This document shows, piece by piece, positions 43,704 through 51,740 of a stretch of DNA of 64,000 bases. Both the position numbers and the translations under genes were made by a program. Origin of the DNA: Bradyrhizobium algeriense (GTDB lineage Bacteria > Pseudomonadota > Alphaproteobacteria > Rhizobiales > Xanthobacteraceae); NCBI RefSeq assembly GCF_003062295.1, contig NZ_PYCN01000019.1, positions 62,001 through 126,000 on the forward strand, given 5' to 3'. How positions within the stretch are numbered: position 1 is the first letter of the stretch; the number at the start of each line of letters is the position of its first letter. A model generated the notes under the pieces. That model was not told where the DNA came from. It did not search any database and saw only the letters and a program-made list of their open reading frames with translations.

Positions 43704-45068
43704 TCAGACTAGCCGCCGAAGTGGACGGCGACGCCAGACCAATGCGTAATAGCCGAGTTGCAGGACGAACATGGCGCAGAACACGATCGGATAGGCGGCC
43801 CAGACCCCTTCCAGCCCGATGGTCCGGCTAAGGATCACGGCAGATGGTATTTCGATGGCGACGATGGCGAAGATCGACAGCAGCATGGGGGTCAAGGCCA
43901 CGCCGCCTGCGCGCATCGCGCCTGAGAACACGGTCGCCATGCCGAACGGCACCGAACTCCACAAAGCGATGATGAGCAGTCCTCTCGCGAGTTCGAGCGC
44001 GGCTGTGTCGGTAATGAAGACGCCCAGCACCGCACGGGGAAACAGATAGATCAACGCCACCAGGCCGCCGGTCAGGACGAGATTGAGGAGCAGGCCGGTC
44101 CGGACGATGGCGTCCAGCCGGCCGGCGTGGCCGCCGCCGATCGCCTGCGCGCCGAGGATCGAAACCGATATCGAAATCGATATCGCGGTGAACTGCGCAT
44201 AGCCCATGATCTGGTTGACGGCGCCATAGGCCGCGGTGGCATCAGAACCGAAGCCGTTGACGAGGCCGAGCAGCACCAGCTCGGCGATCGCCATCACCAC
44301 CATCCCGACCGCGCTCGGGATGCCGATGCCGAGGATTTTACCGAGCAGCGCGCCATCCAGCCGAAGCCTGCGCAGAAATTCGGCGTCCGGCGCCAGCGGA
44401 CTCTTCTTGTGACGGAGATATAGGCCGAGCACGAACAGCGTCAGCGCGGTGGAAATAGCCGATGCCCACGCCGGCGCCGTCACGCCGGTGGCGGGAAATC
44501 CGAACCAGCCGCGGATGAGGAGTGGCGTCAGAATCAGGCCGATCGCGGTCGATACGGCCAGCGCCAGCAGGGGCGTCAGCGTGTCACCGACGCCCCGCAG
44601 CATCGCGGTCGTCAGCAGGAAGACGAAGCCGAGCGGCATCGTCAGCAGCATGACGCGTGCGTAAGTGCTGGCCAGGTCGAGGATATCGGGCGGCGTGGCG
44701 AGCGCGGCCATCAATTGCCGGCTGAACAGGCCGCCGAACAGCGCCACTGACGCGGCGAGGAGGAGGGCGACCGCCAGCGTCGCGCCGGCGACCGCCTTCA
44801 CCGTGTCACGTTCGCCCGCGCCCCAGGCCTGTCCGATCAGGACGGTCGCGCCCGTGCTGAGGCCCATGACGAAGGCGAACAGGAAGAACATCACGGGAAA
44901 GCACACCGAGACGGCCGCCAGCGCGTCGACCCCGATCATCTGGCCGAGCAATGCGTTGCTCACGGTGCCGAACAGCGATTGCAGCGCGTTGCTCAGCATC
45001 AGGGGCGCGAGGAAGACGAGGAATGTCTTCCAGAGAGAGGGAGTTTTCGGCACGGCGTTTATTCCCAT
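43704..45068 (-). CDS. MATE-family multidrug efflux transporter
   Basis: This 454-residue protein has twelve hydrophobic helices in two related halves. Family features are FLAPLMLSNALQSLFGTVSNALLGQ in helix 1, FPVMFFLFAFVMGLSTGATVLIGQAWGAG in helix 2-3, and the second-half counterpart ISISVSILGAQAIGGG. Such proteins export cationic drugs or metabolites using Na or H gradients. The start at ATG 45068 is chosen over an in-frame GTG at 45095; neither has a strong ribosome site. Confidence 0.92.
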   Translation of the reverse strand: MGINAVPKTPSLWKTFLVFLAPLMLSNALQSLFGTVSNALLGQMIGVDALAAVSVCFPVMFFLFAFVMGLSTGATVLIGQAWGAGERDTVKAVAGATLAVALLLAASVALFGGLFSRQLMAALATPPDILDLASTYARVMLLTMPLGFVFLLTTAMLRGVGDTLTPLLALAVSTAIGLILTPLLIRGWFGFPATGVTAPAWASAISTALTLFVLGLYLRHKKSPLAPDAEFLRRLRLDGALLGKILGIGIPSAVGMVVMAIAELVLLGLVNGFGSDATAAYGAVNQIMGYAQFTAISISISVSILGAQAIGGGHAGRLDAIVRTGLLLNLVLTGGLVALIYLFPRAVLGVFITDTAALELARGLLIIALWSSVPFGMATVFSGAMRAGGVALTPMLLSIFAIVAIEIPSAVILSRTIGLEGVWAAYPIVFCAMFVLQLGYYALVWRRRPLRRLV

Positions 45069-45151
45069 TGTAGACGTGACGGATCGTTGCCGCACACCGG
45101 AGCGGTGGTGGATGAAAGGCTTTTGGAAATTCGGCGAGAGGGCGGTCGCGC

Positions 45152-45760
45152 CTATGGCTCGGCGCGATCGCTGAAGGCGAGCTTGACGACGTGGTCGCGG
45201 ATATCGTCGGGCCAGCCGGCGACCAGACCGACGAATCGCCGCCGGTCATCGGCGAACAACGCCCGCGAGGCTTCCTCGAAGCCTGCGAGATTGCCGGCCA
45301 TGACAGACATGAAGCGATAGGCGGCATCCCTTGCCGCGCGGGCGCGATCCGCATCGCCATTGGCGCGGCGCGCTTCTTCCACCAGCTTTCGCAACGCCAC
45401 CGACGCGCCGCCGGGCTGCGTGCCGAGCCACTCCCAATGGCGCGGCAACAACGTCACCTCGCGCGCGACGACGCCGAGCTTCGGCCGTCCGCGCCCACGC
45501 GGCTCCGCTGACGCCGCCTCTTCGGTTTCGACATCCACAGGCGCGGCGGGTTGCGGCAGGCGGGCAATGATCTCGCGTTCGGTGCCGCGAAGATCGAGAT
45601 CGATCGGGGAGCCGGTCGCGTCGCTGAATATGATAATCGGCGGCGCGGCGGGCCGGCGGGACGCCTGCATGACCGCAATGGCGACCTCGGCGAGCGGGCC
45701 CGCCGCAAGGCGTTGCGGGCCCATGAAGGCCGTGAAATGGGGGCGGGTCTTGTCAGCCAT
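45152..45760 (-). CDS. DUF2239 family protein
   Basis: This 202-residue soluble protein carries the DUF2239 signature GRGRPKLGVVAREVTLLPRHWEWLGTQPGGASVALRKLVEEARR spread over its middle third. Function is unknown. The GRPKLGVVAREVTLLPRHWEWL stretch looks like a DNA- or membrane-facing helical module, but this is speculation. The start at ATG 45760 is followed upstream by a TTGACA promoter embedded in a 13-base inverted repeat shared with the divergent GST gene. Confidence 0.85.
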   Translation of the reverse strand: MADKTRPHFTAFMGPQRLAAGPLAEVAIAVMQASRRPAAPPIIIFSDATGSPIDLDLRGTEREIIARLPQPAAPVDVETEEAASAEPRGRGRPKLGVVAREVTLLPRHWEWLGTQPGGASVALRKLVEEARRANGDADRARAARDAAYRFMSVMAGNLAGFEEASRALFADDRRRFVGLVAGWPDDIRDHVVKLAFSDRAEP

Positions 45761-45787
45761 TGGAGTAACTCTGGATTTTCTGTAGCT

Positions 45788-45836
45788 TATATTTACCCGG
45801 ATAATTTTGTCTGTCAATATCGCCCGGGTAAATATA
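45788..45836. promoter_or_regulatory. Symmetric divergent promoter with 13-base inverted operator
   Basis: The arms TATATTTACCCGG (45788-45800) and CCGGGTAAATATA (45824-45836) are perfectly complementary. On the minus strand TTGACA (45817-45812) is spaced 16 bases from TAAATA (45795-45790). On the plus strand TTGTCT (45807-45812) is spaced 16 bases from TAAATA (45829-45834). Both -10 boxes therefore lie inside the repeat arms, so one regulator could control the DUF2239 and GST genes together. Confidence 0.7.
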
Positions 45837-45908
45837 TCGCGCCCCAATGGCCGTCTCGACTTTCCGTCCCCCGGCTGGCACCAACGGCGGCCAATTGAAG
45901 GGAACGCC

Positions 45909-46574
45909 ATGCTGACGGTTCATCATCTCAACAATTCCCGCTCGCAGCGCGTGCTGTGGCTGCTCGAAGAGCTCGGCGTTCCCTATGAGATCGTCCGCTA
46001 TCAGCGCCAGCCGGACATGCGGGCGCCGAAGGAGCTGCGCGCCATTCATCCGCTCGGCAAATCGCCCGTCATTACCGACAATGGCAACACCATCGCCGAG
46101 TCCGGCGCGATCTGCGAATACATCATCGGCGCCTATGGCAATGGCCGCCTGATCCCGCCGCCGAACACGCCGGAGCGGCTGCGCTACACCTATTGGCTGC
46201 ACTATGCCGAAGGCTCGGCGATGTCGCCGCTGCTGCTGAAGCTTCTGTTCACGCTGATGCCGAAGCGCGCGCCGGCCTTGCTGCGGCCGCTGGTGCGCAA
46301 GGTCTCCAACACGGCGCTGACCACGCTGGTCAATCCGCAGCTCAAGCAGCATATGGATTACTGGGAAGGCGAATTGGCAAAAAGCGAATGGTTCGCCGGC
46401 AATGAATTCACCGGCGCCGACATCCAGATGAGCTTTCCGCTGGAGGCCGCCGCGGCACGTGGCGGGCTGGAGGTGGGTCACCCCAAGGCGATGGCGTTTC
46501 TCGAACGCATTCACGCGCGGCCGGCCTATGCGCGCGCGCTGGAAAAGGGCGGGCCGTATGTGATCGGGCGGTAA
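45909..46574 (+). CDS. Glutathione S-transferase
   Basis: This 221-residue cytosolic GST has the thioredoxin-like N-terminal domain (LNNSRSQRVLWLLEELGVPYEIV, LGKSPVITDNGNTIAESGAICEYI) with the Ser-x-Arg start typical of bacterial and fungal glutathione-binding GSTs. The C-terminal helical domain contains FAGNEFTGADIQMSFPLEAA. The start at 45909 has AAGGGA upstream. It is divergent from DUF2239 over a shared symmetric promoter. Substrate is unknown. Confidence 0.92.
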   Translation: MLTVHHLNNSRSQRVLWLLEELGVPYEIVRYQRQPDMRAPKELRAIHPLGKSPVITDNGNTIAESGAICEYIIGAYGNGRLIPPPNTPERLRYTYWLHYAEGSAMSPLLLKLLFTLMPKRAPALLRPLVRKVSNTALTTLVNPQLKQHMDYWEGELAKSEWFAGNEFTGADIQMSFPLEAAAARGGLEVGHPKAMAFLERIHARPAYARALEKGGPYVIGR

Positions 46575-46728
46575 CCACCTGGAATTGCGCTACGTCAGAG
46601 GCGCGCTGGTGAAGGAGCGCGATCAATGACCGTCGACGGTTGAACCGGGTTGGTCATCTAAACGGGCCGCGTTCCCCGAAGCGTTCGCCAATTCTGCGTC
46701 GTTATGGCCCAAGAACTGCTTGCGAAGA

Positions 46729-46848
46729 ATGCTGGCCAAATTGTTTGAACTGGAGATATGCTATTCCAAGTTGTGTGACGCGCAACCGGTTGAAGAGCGC
46801 GTCTGGCTGGTGCGACTGTCTGAAGACATAATCGAAGGAACTACATAG
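46729..46848 (+). CDS. Possible 39-residue peptide heading the metalloprotease cassette
   Basis: The frame MLAKLFELEICYSKLCDAQP continues to VEERVWLVRLSEDIIEGTT and stops 11 bases before the metalloprotease start. It is amphipathic, probably helical and acidic overall, with two cysteines. No strong ribosome site is present. The frame stays open upstream to at least 46690 without an obvious start. It could be a real small partner, the end of a decayed gene, or chance. No family is recognised. Confidence 0.35.
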   Translation: MLAKLFELEICYSKLCDAQPVEERVWLVRLSEDIIEGTT

Positions 46849-46859
46849 CGGGGGGTCCA

Positions 46860-48869
46860 GTGACTGCGCCCAATTTCATTCCAGATCCAATTTCAAGACG
46901 CATTAGAATTTTTTCATTCGATCCCGGTCTGGCCAGCCAATACGATATGGCCGGAATCGGGGAAATTACGATCAAAGTGCCGTGGGAAGAACTGCAGCGC
47001 GGTCCGATCGGGGAGTACATCGAGGTTATCGACGTTGATCACGCCAGCGGAGTTTTGTACCGGCCCGTCGATCTCAGTAATCCCAAGCTGCTTGCACAGG
47101 ATGGCTTAGCGCCCTCCGAGTCTAATCCCCAATTTCATCAACAGATGGTCTACGCAGTTGCGATGACCACCATCGGACATTTCGAGCGCGCGCTTGGCAG
47201 GGTCGCCCTCTGGTCCGCTCACCGCAAGCGCTATCCAGACGGCGGCTACGACGAATACTTCGTCCGGAGACTGCGCATATATCCGCATGCGCTACGCGAC
47301 CGGAACGCCTACTACAGTCCCGAGAAGAAAGCGTTGTTGTTCGGTTATTTTCCAGTGGAGATCAAAGACGAATTCAACGCACCGGGCACCATGATCTTCA
47401 CGTGCCTCTCGCACGATATCATTGCGCATGAGACGACCCATGCGTTGCTCGACGGAGTCCACCCGCGCTTCAACGAACCCGTCAACGTGGACGTGCTTGC
47501 CTTCCACGAAGCATTTGCCGATATCGTGGCACTATTCCAGCATTTCGCTTATCCCGGAGTGCTGCGCGACCAGATATCCCGCACCCGCGGCAATCTTGCC
47601 AATGAGAATATGCTCGCCCAACTGGCCCAGCAATTCGGACGCGCCGCAGGTCGCGGGGGCGCGTTGCGTGACGCGCTCGGCAGAAAGAATGAAAAAACCG
47701 GCAAATGGGAGCCGCTACCGCCCGATGCCAGCGCACTGGAAAGAATCTCCGAACCGCACGATCGCGGAGCGGTGCTCGTGGCCGCAGTATTCGGCGCCTT
47801 CTCGAAGGTCTATCGGGCGCGCACGCTGGATCTCTTCAGAATCGCGACAGAAGGCACCGGCGTGTTGCGCGAGGGTGATATTCATCCGGATCTGGCGAAA
47901 CGCCTCGCCGAAGAGGCGGCCCGAATTGCATCGTACATACTGCAGATGTGCATCCGGGCAATCGACTACTGCCCACCGGTCGACATCACATTCGGCGATT
48001 ATCTGCGGGGCATCATTACGGCTGACTACGACCTGAATCCAGACGACGAATTCGGGTATCGGCTGGCGTTCGTGGAAAGCTTTCGGCAATGGGGAATCCA
48101 TCCGCGCGGTATGCGGAGCATGTCAATTGAAAGCTTGATGTGGCCGACAGGCGAGGAAGCGATGCAGGACGAGGATGTCCCGATAGATCCCGCGGAATTG
48201 AAATCACTCTTCGAACAACCCCAGGAGACCGATGCGCCAGACTCTCCTGGAAGGAGGAAGGTCCGATCCCCCGAGGTCCACCTCAAGCCCTGGCATCTGG
48301 ACGGCGATCGTTTCAAGACTTGGCAGGGCATCGACGAGAATGCCCGGGTGCTGTGGGCATGGCTGGTCAAGGGCAAAGGCAAAAGTTTTGCGAAGGCGGC
48401 CGGCATCATCCTTGATAATAGAGATGGTCCTGTTCCCGCCACAGTGTTTCGTCCCGTCGAAGCATCCGAAGGGCCCGTTCAGGTGGAGGTGCATTCGGTC
48501 CGGACTGCCCTTCGGCGTACCGCGAAGGGAGCGACGGCAAATGTCCTGGTCGTCGAGATAACGCAGCGACGTCGCGGATACTTCGATCCTCAAAAACAAA
48601 AGGAAATGGATAGTCGCCGCAGCATTCCCAAGGATGAGGAAGGCGACTTCCGATACCGGGCCGGCTGCACTTTGCTGATTGATCCCGCGAGCATGACCGT
48701 CCGGCGGGTCATCAGGACAGCCGGAACGATCAAGGATAATGACGAACTCGAACGGCAACGGCGGTTTTTGGTGGATGGAGGACTGGAGCCCAACAATGCC
48801 TACTCGCCAGCGGTGAGCGTGCTGCGTTCAAAAGAGCCTTTTGCCATCCTGCACAGGCACGGAGGCTAA
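46860..48869 (+). CDS. Thermolysin-like gluzincin metalloprotease (uncharacterised)
   Basis: This 669-residue protein has the zinc motif HETTH at residues 190-194 and a third ligand in HEAFADI, Glu217 with Asp221. The Glu-x-x-x-Asp pattern about 23 residues after the second histidine is that of M4-type gluzincins. No signal peptide or propeptide is visible, so it appears cytosolic, unusual for M4-like enzymes. A C-terminal region (about 450-669) resembles no family I know. GTG start 46860 has a GGGGGG ribosome site. The MBL-fold gene begins two bases after its stop, so the two are almost certainly co-expressed. GC content looks lower than in the flanking genes. Confidence 0.8.
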   Translation: MTAPNFIPDPISRRIRIFSFDPGLASQYDMAGIGEITIKVPWEELQRGPIGEYIEVIDVDHASGVLYRPVDLSNPKLLAQDGLAPSESNPQFHQQMVYAVAMTTIGHFERALGRVALWSAHRKRYPDGGYDEYFVRRLRIYPHALRDRNAYYSPEKKALLFGYFPVEIKDEFNAPGTMIFTCLSHDIIAHETTHALLDGVHPRFNEPVNVDVLAFHEAFADIVALFQHFAYPGVLRDQISRTRGNLANENMLAQLAQQFGRAAGRGGALRDALGRKNEKTGKWEPLPPDASALERISEPHDRGAVLVAAVFGAFSKVYRARTLDLFRIATEGTGVLREGDIHPDLAKRLAEEAARIASYILQMCIRAIDYCPPVDITFGDYLRGIITADYDLNPDDEFGYRLAFVESFRQWGIHPRGMRSMSIESLMWPTGEEAMQDEDVPIDPAELKSLFEQPQETDAPDSPGRRKVRSPEVHLKPWHLDGDRFKTWQGIDENARVLWAWLVKGKGKSFAKAAGIILDNRDGPVPATVFRPVEASEGPVQVEVHSVRTALRRTAKGATANVLVVEITQRRRGYFDPQKQKEMDSRRSIPKDEEGDFRYRAGCTLLIDPASMTVRRVIRTAGTIKDNDELERQRRFLVDGGLEPNNAYSPAVSVLRSKEPFAILHRHGG

Positions 48870-48870
48870 C

Positions 48871-50466
48871 ATGGCCCGTCAATCGAAGAAGCCTGCTGGA
48901 AAAAAATCCCCGAAACGGTCAACCAAGAAAACAGCGACAAGCAACAGGCCGGAAGTAAACTTGATGCCGCCGAAAGGAGGCGTGGCGATTAGAATGTACC
49001 GGATTGGTCATGGCGACTGCTTTTTGCTGGCCTTCAGCGGCAAAGAAAAACCGATCTTTGTGCTGATCGATTGCGGATACAAGCCCGGCTCTCCCAAGTT
49101 CATCAACGATATCACCACGCCCGATAAAGTTGTCGCAGATATCAAGGCCGTCACTGGTGGCCATATCGATGTTGCGGTTATTACCCATGAGCATCAAGAC
49201 CACGTCAATGCGATCACAAAGTCGAGGTTTGACGGCTTTACGATAGGCCAGACCTGGTTCGCGTGGACCGAAAGCGAAGACGACAAGCTGGCGAAACGTT
49301 TGCGAAAAAATTATGGTGATCGCCTCAAGACGTTGGTTGCCGCCAGCATCAGGCTTGCTGCGACCAACCCGTCGCTCGCACTTAAGATGAACGAGCACAT
49401 CGCCCTGGCAGTTGGCGGCGAGCAGCCCGCAGGCTCCGGTATTACAAATGCTTTCTCGGCGGCCGGCTCGTGGACCAACAAGGACGCGATGAAGCTTTTC
49501 CGCGATTTATCGCAATCCGAAGTAAAGTGCCTCTATCCTCACAAAGAGATCATAAAATTGCCGGGGGCGGAATCGGTGCGGGTGTTCGCGCTGGGACCAC
49601 CCTACGACGAAACCGCACTCAAGGATCTCGACCCTCATGATGGTGAAGGTTTTCCGCAGCAAGGTCGACACATGGCTGCATCATTGGCGTCGTTCGGCGC
49701 TGCAGTCAATGCGGCCCCCGGCTCCGTCGTAGCGGGACCGTTCTCAGCTCGCCACGCGGTTTCGATCGACAAGCTTTCGAAAGAGTTGGAGTTGCAGTCC
49801 TGGTTCGACAAGAACTACGGTCTCAAAAGAACGGCGTCGGACCATTTTACTCCCGAGCAGGATGAAGTTCCAGCAAATGCGGATTTTCGCAGGATTGACC
49901 ATGACTGGCTGCAATCGGCGGAGACCCTTGCCCTTGCTATGGGCAATGACACCAACAATGCGAGTCTTGTCCTGGCGTTCGAACTTGGAAAGGGCGGCAA
50001 GGTGCTGCTATTCGCGGCCGATGCACAACGTGGAAACTGGGCGTCATGGGCCGACGGGTCATTCAAGGATGGCAACGAAACGGTCGAGGTACGCGATCTT
50101 CTCAGCCGAACGGTACTTTACAAGACCGGTCATCACGGAAGTCACAATGCGACGCTGAGCGGAGACGCATCTTCGGCCACTCCAAACTTGAGCTGGCTGG
50201 GACGCGGCGACCACTCGAGTGAGTTTACCGCCATGATAACTGCTGTGAGAGCTTGGGCCACCCAGCCGACTGTGGGCTGGGACCATCCGCTGAAATCGAT
50301 CAGGGAGGCCCTGCTGGACAAGTGTTCAGGCCGAGTCTTTCAAACCGATACCGATTTTACGAAGATGGTGCCGCTTGACGGAACCAGTAAGCGCCCGTGG
50401 GCGGCGTTTCAAACGCGATCGACTGGCGGAGCATTGTACTTCGACTATCATATCGAGCCCGGCTAA
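48871..50466 (+). CDS. ComEC-like metallo-beta-lactamase-fold protein (uncharacterised)
   Basis: This 531-residue protein has a lysine-rich N-terminus (residues 6-23), then a metallo-beta-lactamase fold of the ComEC/Rec2 kind. GHGDCFLLAF and FVLIDCGY precede the metal motif THEHQDH (His106, His108, Asp110, His111). LLFAADAQRGNW gives Asp384 and KTGHHGSHNA gives the final histidines. About 270 residues separate the first and second ligand sets, a large insertion. No membrane helices are seen. Relatives act as nucleases or phosphodiesterases; the substrate here is unknown. GGAGG lies at the end of the upstream protease gene. Confidence 0.82.
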   Translation: MARQSKKPAGKKSPKRSTKKTATSNRPEVNLMPPKGGVAIRMYRIGHGDCFLLAFSGKEKPIFVLIDCGYKPGSPKFINDITTPDKVVADIKAVTGGHIDVAVITHEHQDHVNAITKSRFDGFTIGQTWFAWTESEDDKLAKRLRKNYGDRLKTLVAASIRLAATNPSLALKMNEHIALAVGGEQPAGSGITNAFSAAGSWTNKDAMKLFRDLSQSEVKCLYPHKEIIKLPGAESVRVFALGPPYDETALKDLDPHDGEGFPQQGRHMAASLASFGAAVNAAPGSVVAGPFSARHAVSIDKLSKELELQSWFDKNYGLKRTASDHFTPEQDEVPANADFRRIDHDWLQSAETLALAMGNDTNNASLVLAFELGKGGKVLLFAADAQRGNWASWADGSFKDGNETVEVRDLLSRTVLYKTGHHGSHNATLSGDASSATPNLSWLGRGDHSSEFTAMITAVRAWATQPTVGWDHPLKSIREALLDKCSGRVFQTDTDFTKMVPLDGTSKRPWAAFQTRSTGGALYFDYHIEPG

Positions 50467-50518
50467 GGCTGATCTCGTCAATCGCCCGCAATATCGAATC
50501 ACGGCTGCACCGCCGCGA

Positions 50519-50746
50519 TTACTTCATGACATGACGCAAGCGGCGGAAGCCCGGCCGATCCATCGTTTCGGCGAATACGGCCTGTGGATCGAGGCCGGAA
50601 ACAAAGGCCTTCGTGCAAACCACGTGCGCGACAGAGCCCGTGGCGAGGCGAACAGTGCGGTCGGGCCGGAAGTGCACGCCCAGCCCGGTGAGCGCAGCCA
50701 ACACGACGGCGACGGTGGCGACGAGGATCCACTTCCACGAAGTCAC
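50519..50746 (-). pseudogene. Truncated serine hydrolase (class C beta-lactamase-like) remnant
   Basis: From GTG 50746 the frame encodes a membrane anchor (WILVATVAVVLAALTGLGV) followed by RLATGSVAHVVCTKAFVSGLDPQAVFAET, which resembles the N-terminus of the 6-aminohexanoate-dimer hydrolase/beta-lactamase-like proteins of Bradyrhizobium. It stops after only 75 residues, whereas such proteins have over 400; the catalytic SxxK region is missing. The break lies about 50 bases from the end of the MBL gene. It lies 37 bases behind the SDR gene on the same strand. The assignment is from memory of the family and not from a search. Confidence 0.55.
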
Positions 50747-50783
50747 GCAGTTCTCCGGCGTTGCGCGGCGGCCGCTTTCGTTG

Positions 50784-51680
50784 CTATCGCGACGTCTGCG
50801 CCGCACCCACCGAGGGCAGCGCCTGCACGGTGACGCCGGGTGGCGGCACGTCGTCATCTGGCACGAAGAAATCCGACATCAGCGGCACCGAGCGATCGAC
50901 ACGGTAGTGCTCGAAGTCCCTGACTCCGGAGGCATACAGCACCTTGTCGTCGATGCAGAACTGCCCGGTGAATTCCCGCGACGGTTTTGTCAGAATGGCG
51001 TGCGCGGCATCGCCCATGATCTCGGGCATGCGGCTGGCGCGCATCATGGCCTCGCCGCCGAGCAGGTTGCCGACCGCAGCGGTCGCGATGGTGGTGCGCG
51101 GCCACAGCGCGTTGACGGCGACGCCTGCGGATTTCAATTCGCCTGACAGCCCCAGCACGCACATGCTCATGCCGAACTTCGCCATCGTGTAGGCGGTGGA
51201 ATGCTCGAACCATTTTGCCTTCATGTCGAGCGGCGGCGACAGCATCAAGATGTGTGGATTGGCCGCCTTCTTCAGATGCGGGATGCAATATTTCGATACC
51301 ATGAAGGTGCCGCGGGTGTTGATACCCATCATCAGATCGAACCGCTTCATGTCGGTTGCTTGCGAGTTGGTCAGGCTGATGGCGCTGGCGTTATTGACGC
51401 AGATATCGATGCCGCCGAATTCGGCGACGGTCTGCTCGATCGCCGCGATCACCTGCGCCTCGTCGCGGATATCGCACAGCACCGGCAGCGCCTTGCCGCC
51501 GGCGGCGCGAATTTCCTCCGCCGCGGTGTAGATGGTGCCCTTCAGTTTCGGATGCGGCTCCGCGGTCTTCGCCGCAATAGCAACATTGGCGCCGTCACGC
51601 GCTGCGCGCAACGCAATGGCCAGTCCAATGCCGCGGCTGGCGCCGGATACGAACAGCGTCTTGCCTTTGAGGGATGTCAT
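50784..51680 (-). CDS. Short-chain dehydrogenase/reductase (HSDL2-like)
   Basis: This 298-residue SDR has the cofactor motif GASRGIG (residues 13-19), VNNASAISL, and the active-site YTMAK with a preceding Ser-containing strand. The extended C-terminal part, with ALWPRTTIATAAVGNL and EFTGQFCIDDKVL, matches the hydroxysteroid dehydrogenase-like 2 subgroup, often annotated as NAD(P)-dependent oxidoreductases of lipid metabolism. The substrate is unknown. It may once have been co-transcribed with the truncated serine hydrolase downstream. Confidence 0.88.
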   Translation of the reverse strand: MTSLKGKTLFVSGASRGIGLAIALRAARDGANVAIAAKTAEPHPKLKGTIYTAAEEIRAAGGKALPVLCDIRDEAQVIAAIEQTVAEFGGIDICVNNASAISLTNSQATDMKRFDLMMGINTRGTFMVSKYCIPHLKKAANPHILMLSPPLDMKAKWFEHSTAYTMAKFGMSMCVLGLSGELKSAGVAVNALWPRTTIATAAVGNLLGGEAMMRASRMPEIMGDAAHAILTKPSREFTGQFCIDDKVLYASGVRDFEHYRVDRSVPLMSDFFVPDDDVPPPGVTVQALPSVGAAQTSR

Positions 51681-51740
51681 CTGAAACTCTCCTGTGAGAG
51701 GGGACGCATACTACGGCGTGTCCCTCACAAGTGCACGTCC

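Noticed and set aside
46575..46728. C-terminal remnant of the serine hydrolase on the far side of the cassette
   Set aside because: All three minus-strand frames were read; none resembles the end of a beta-lactamase-like protein, so the left boundary of the cassette remains undefined.
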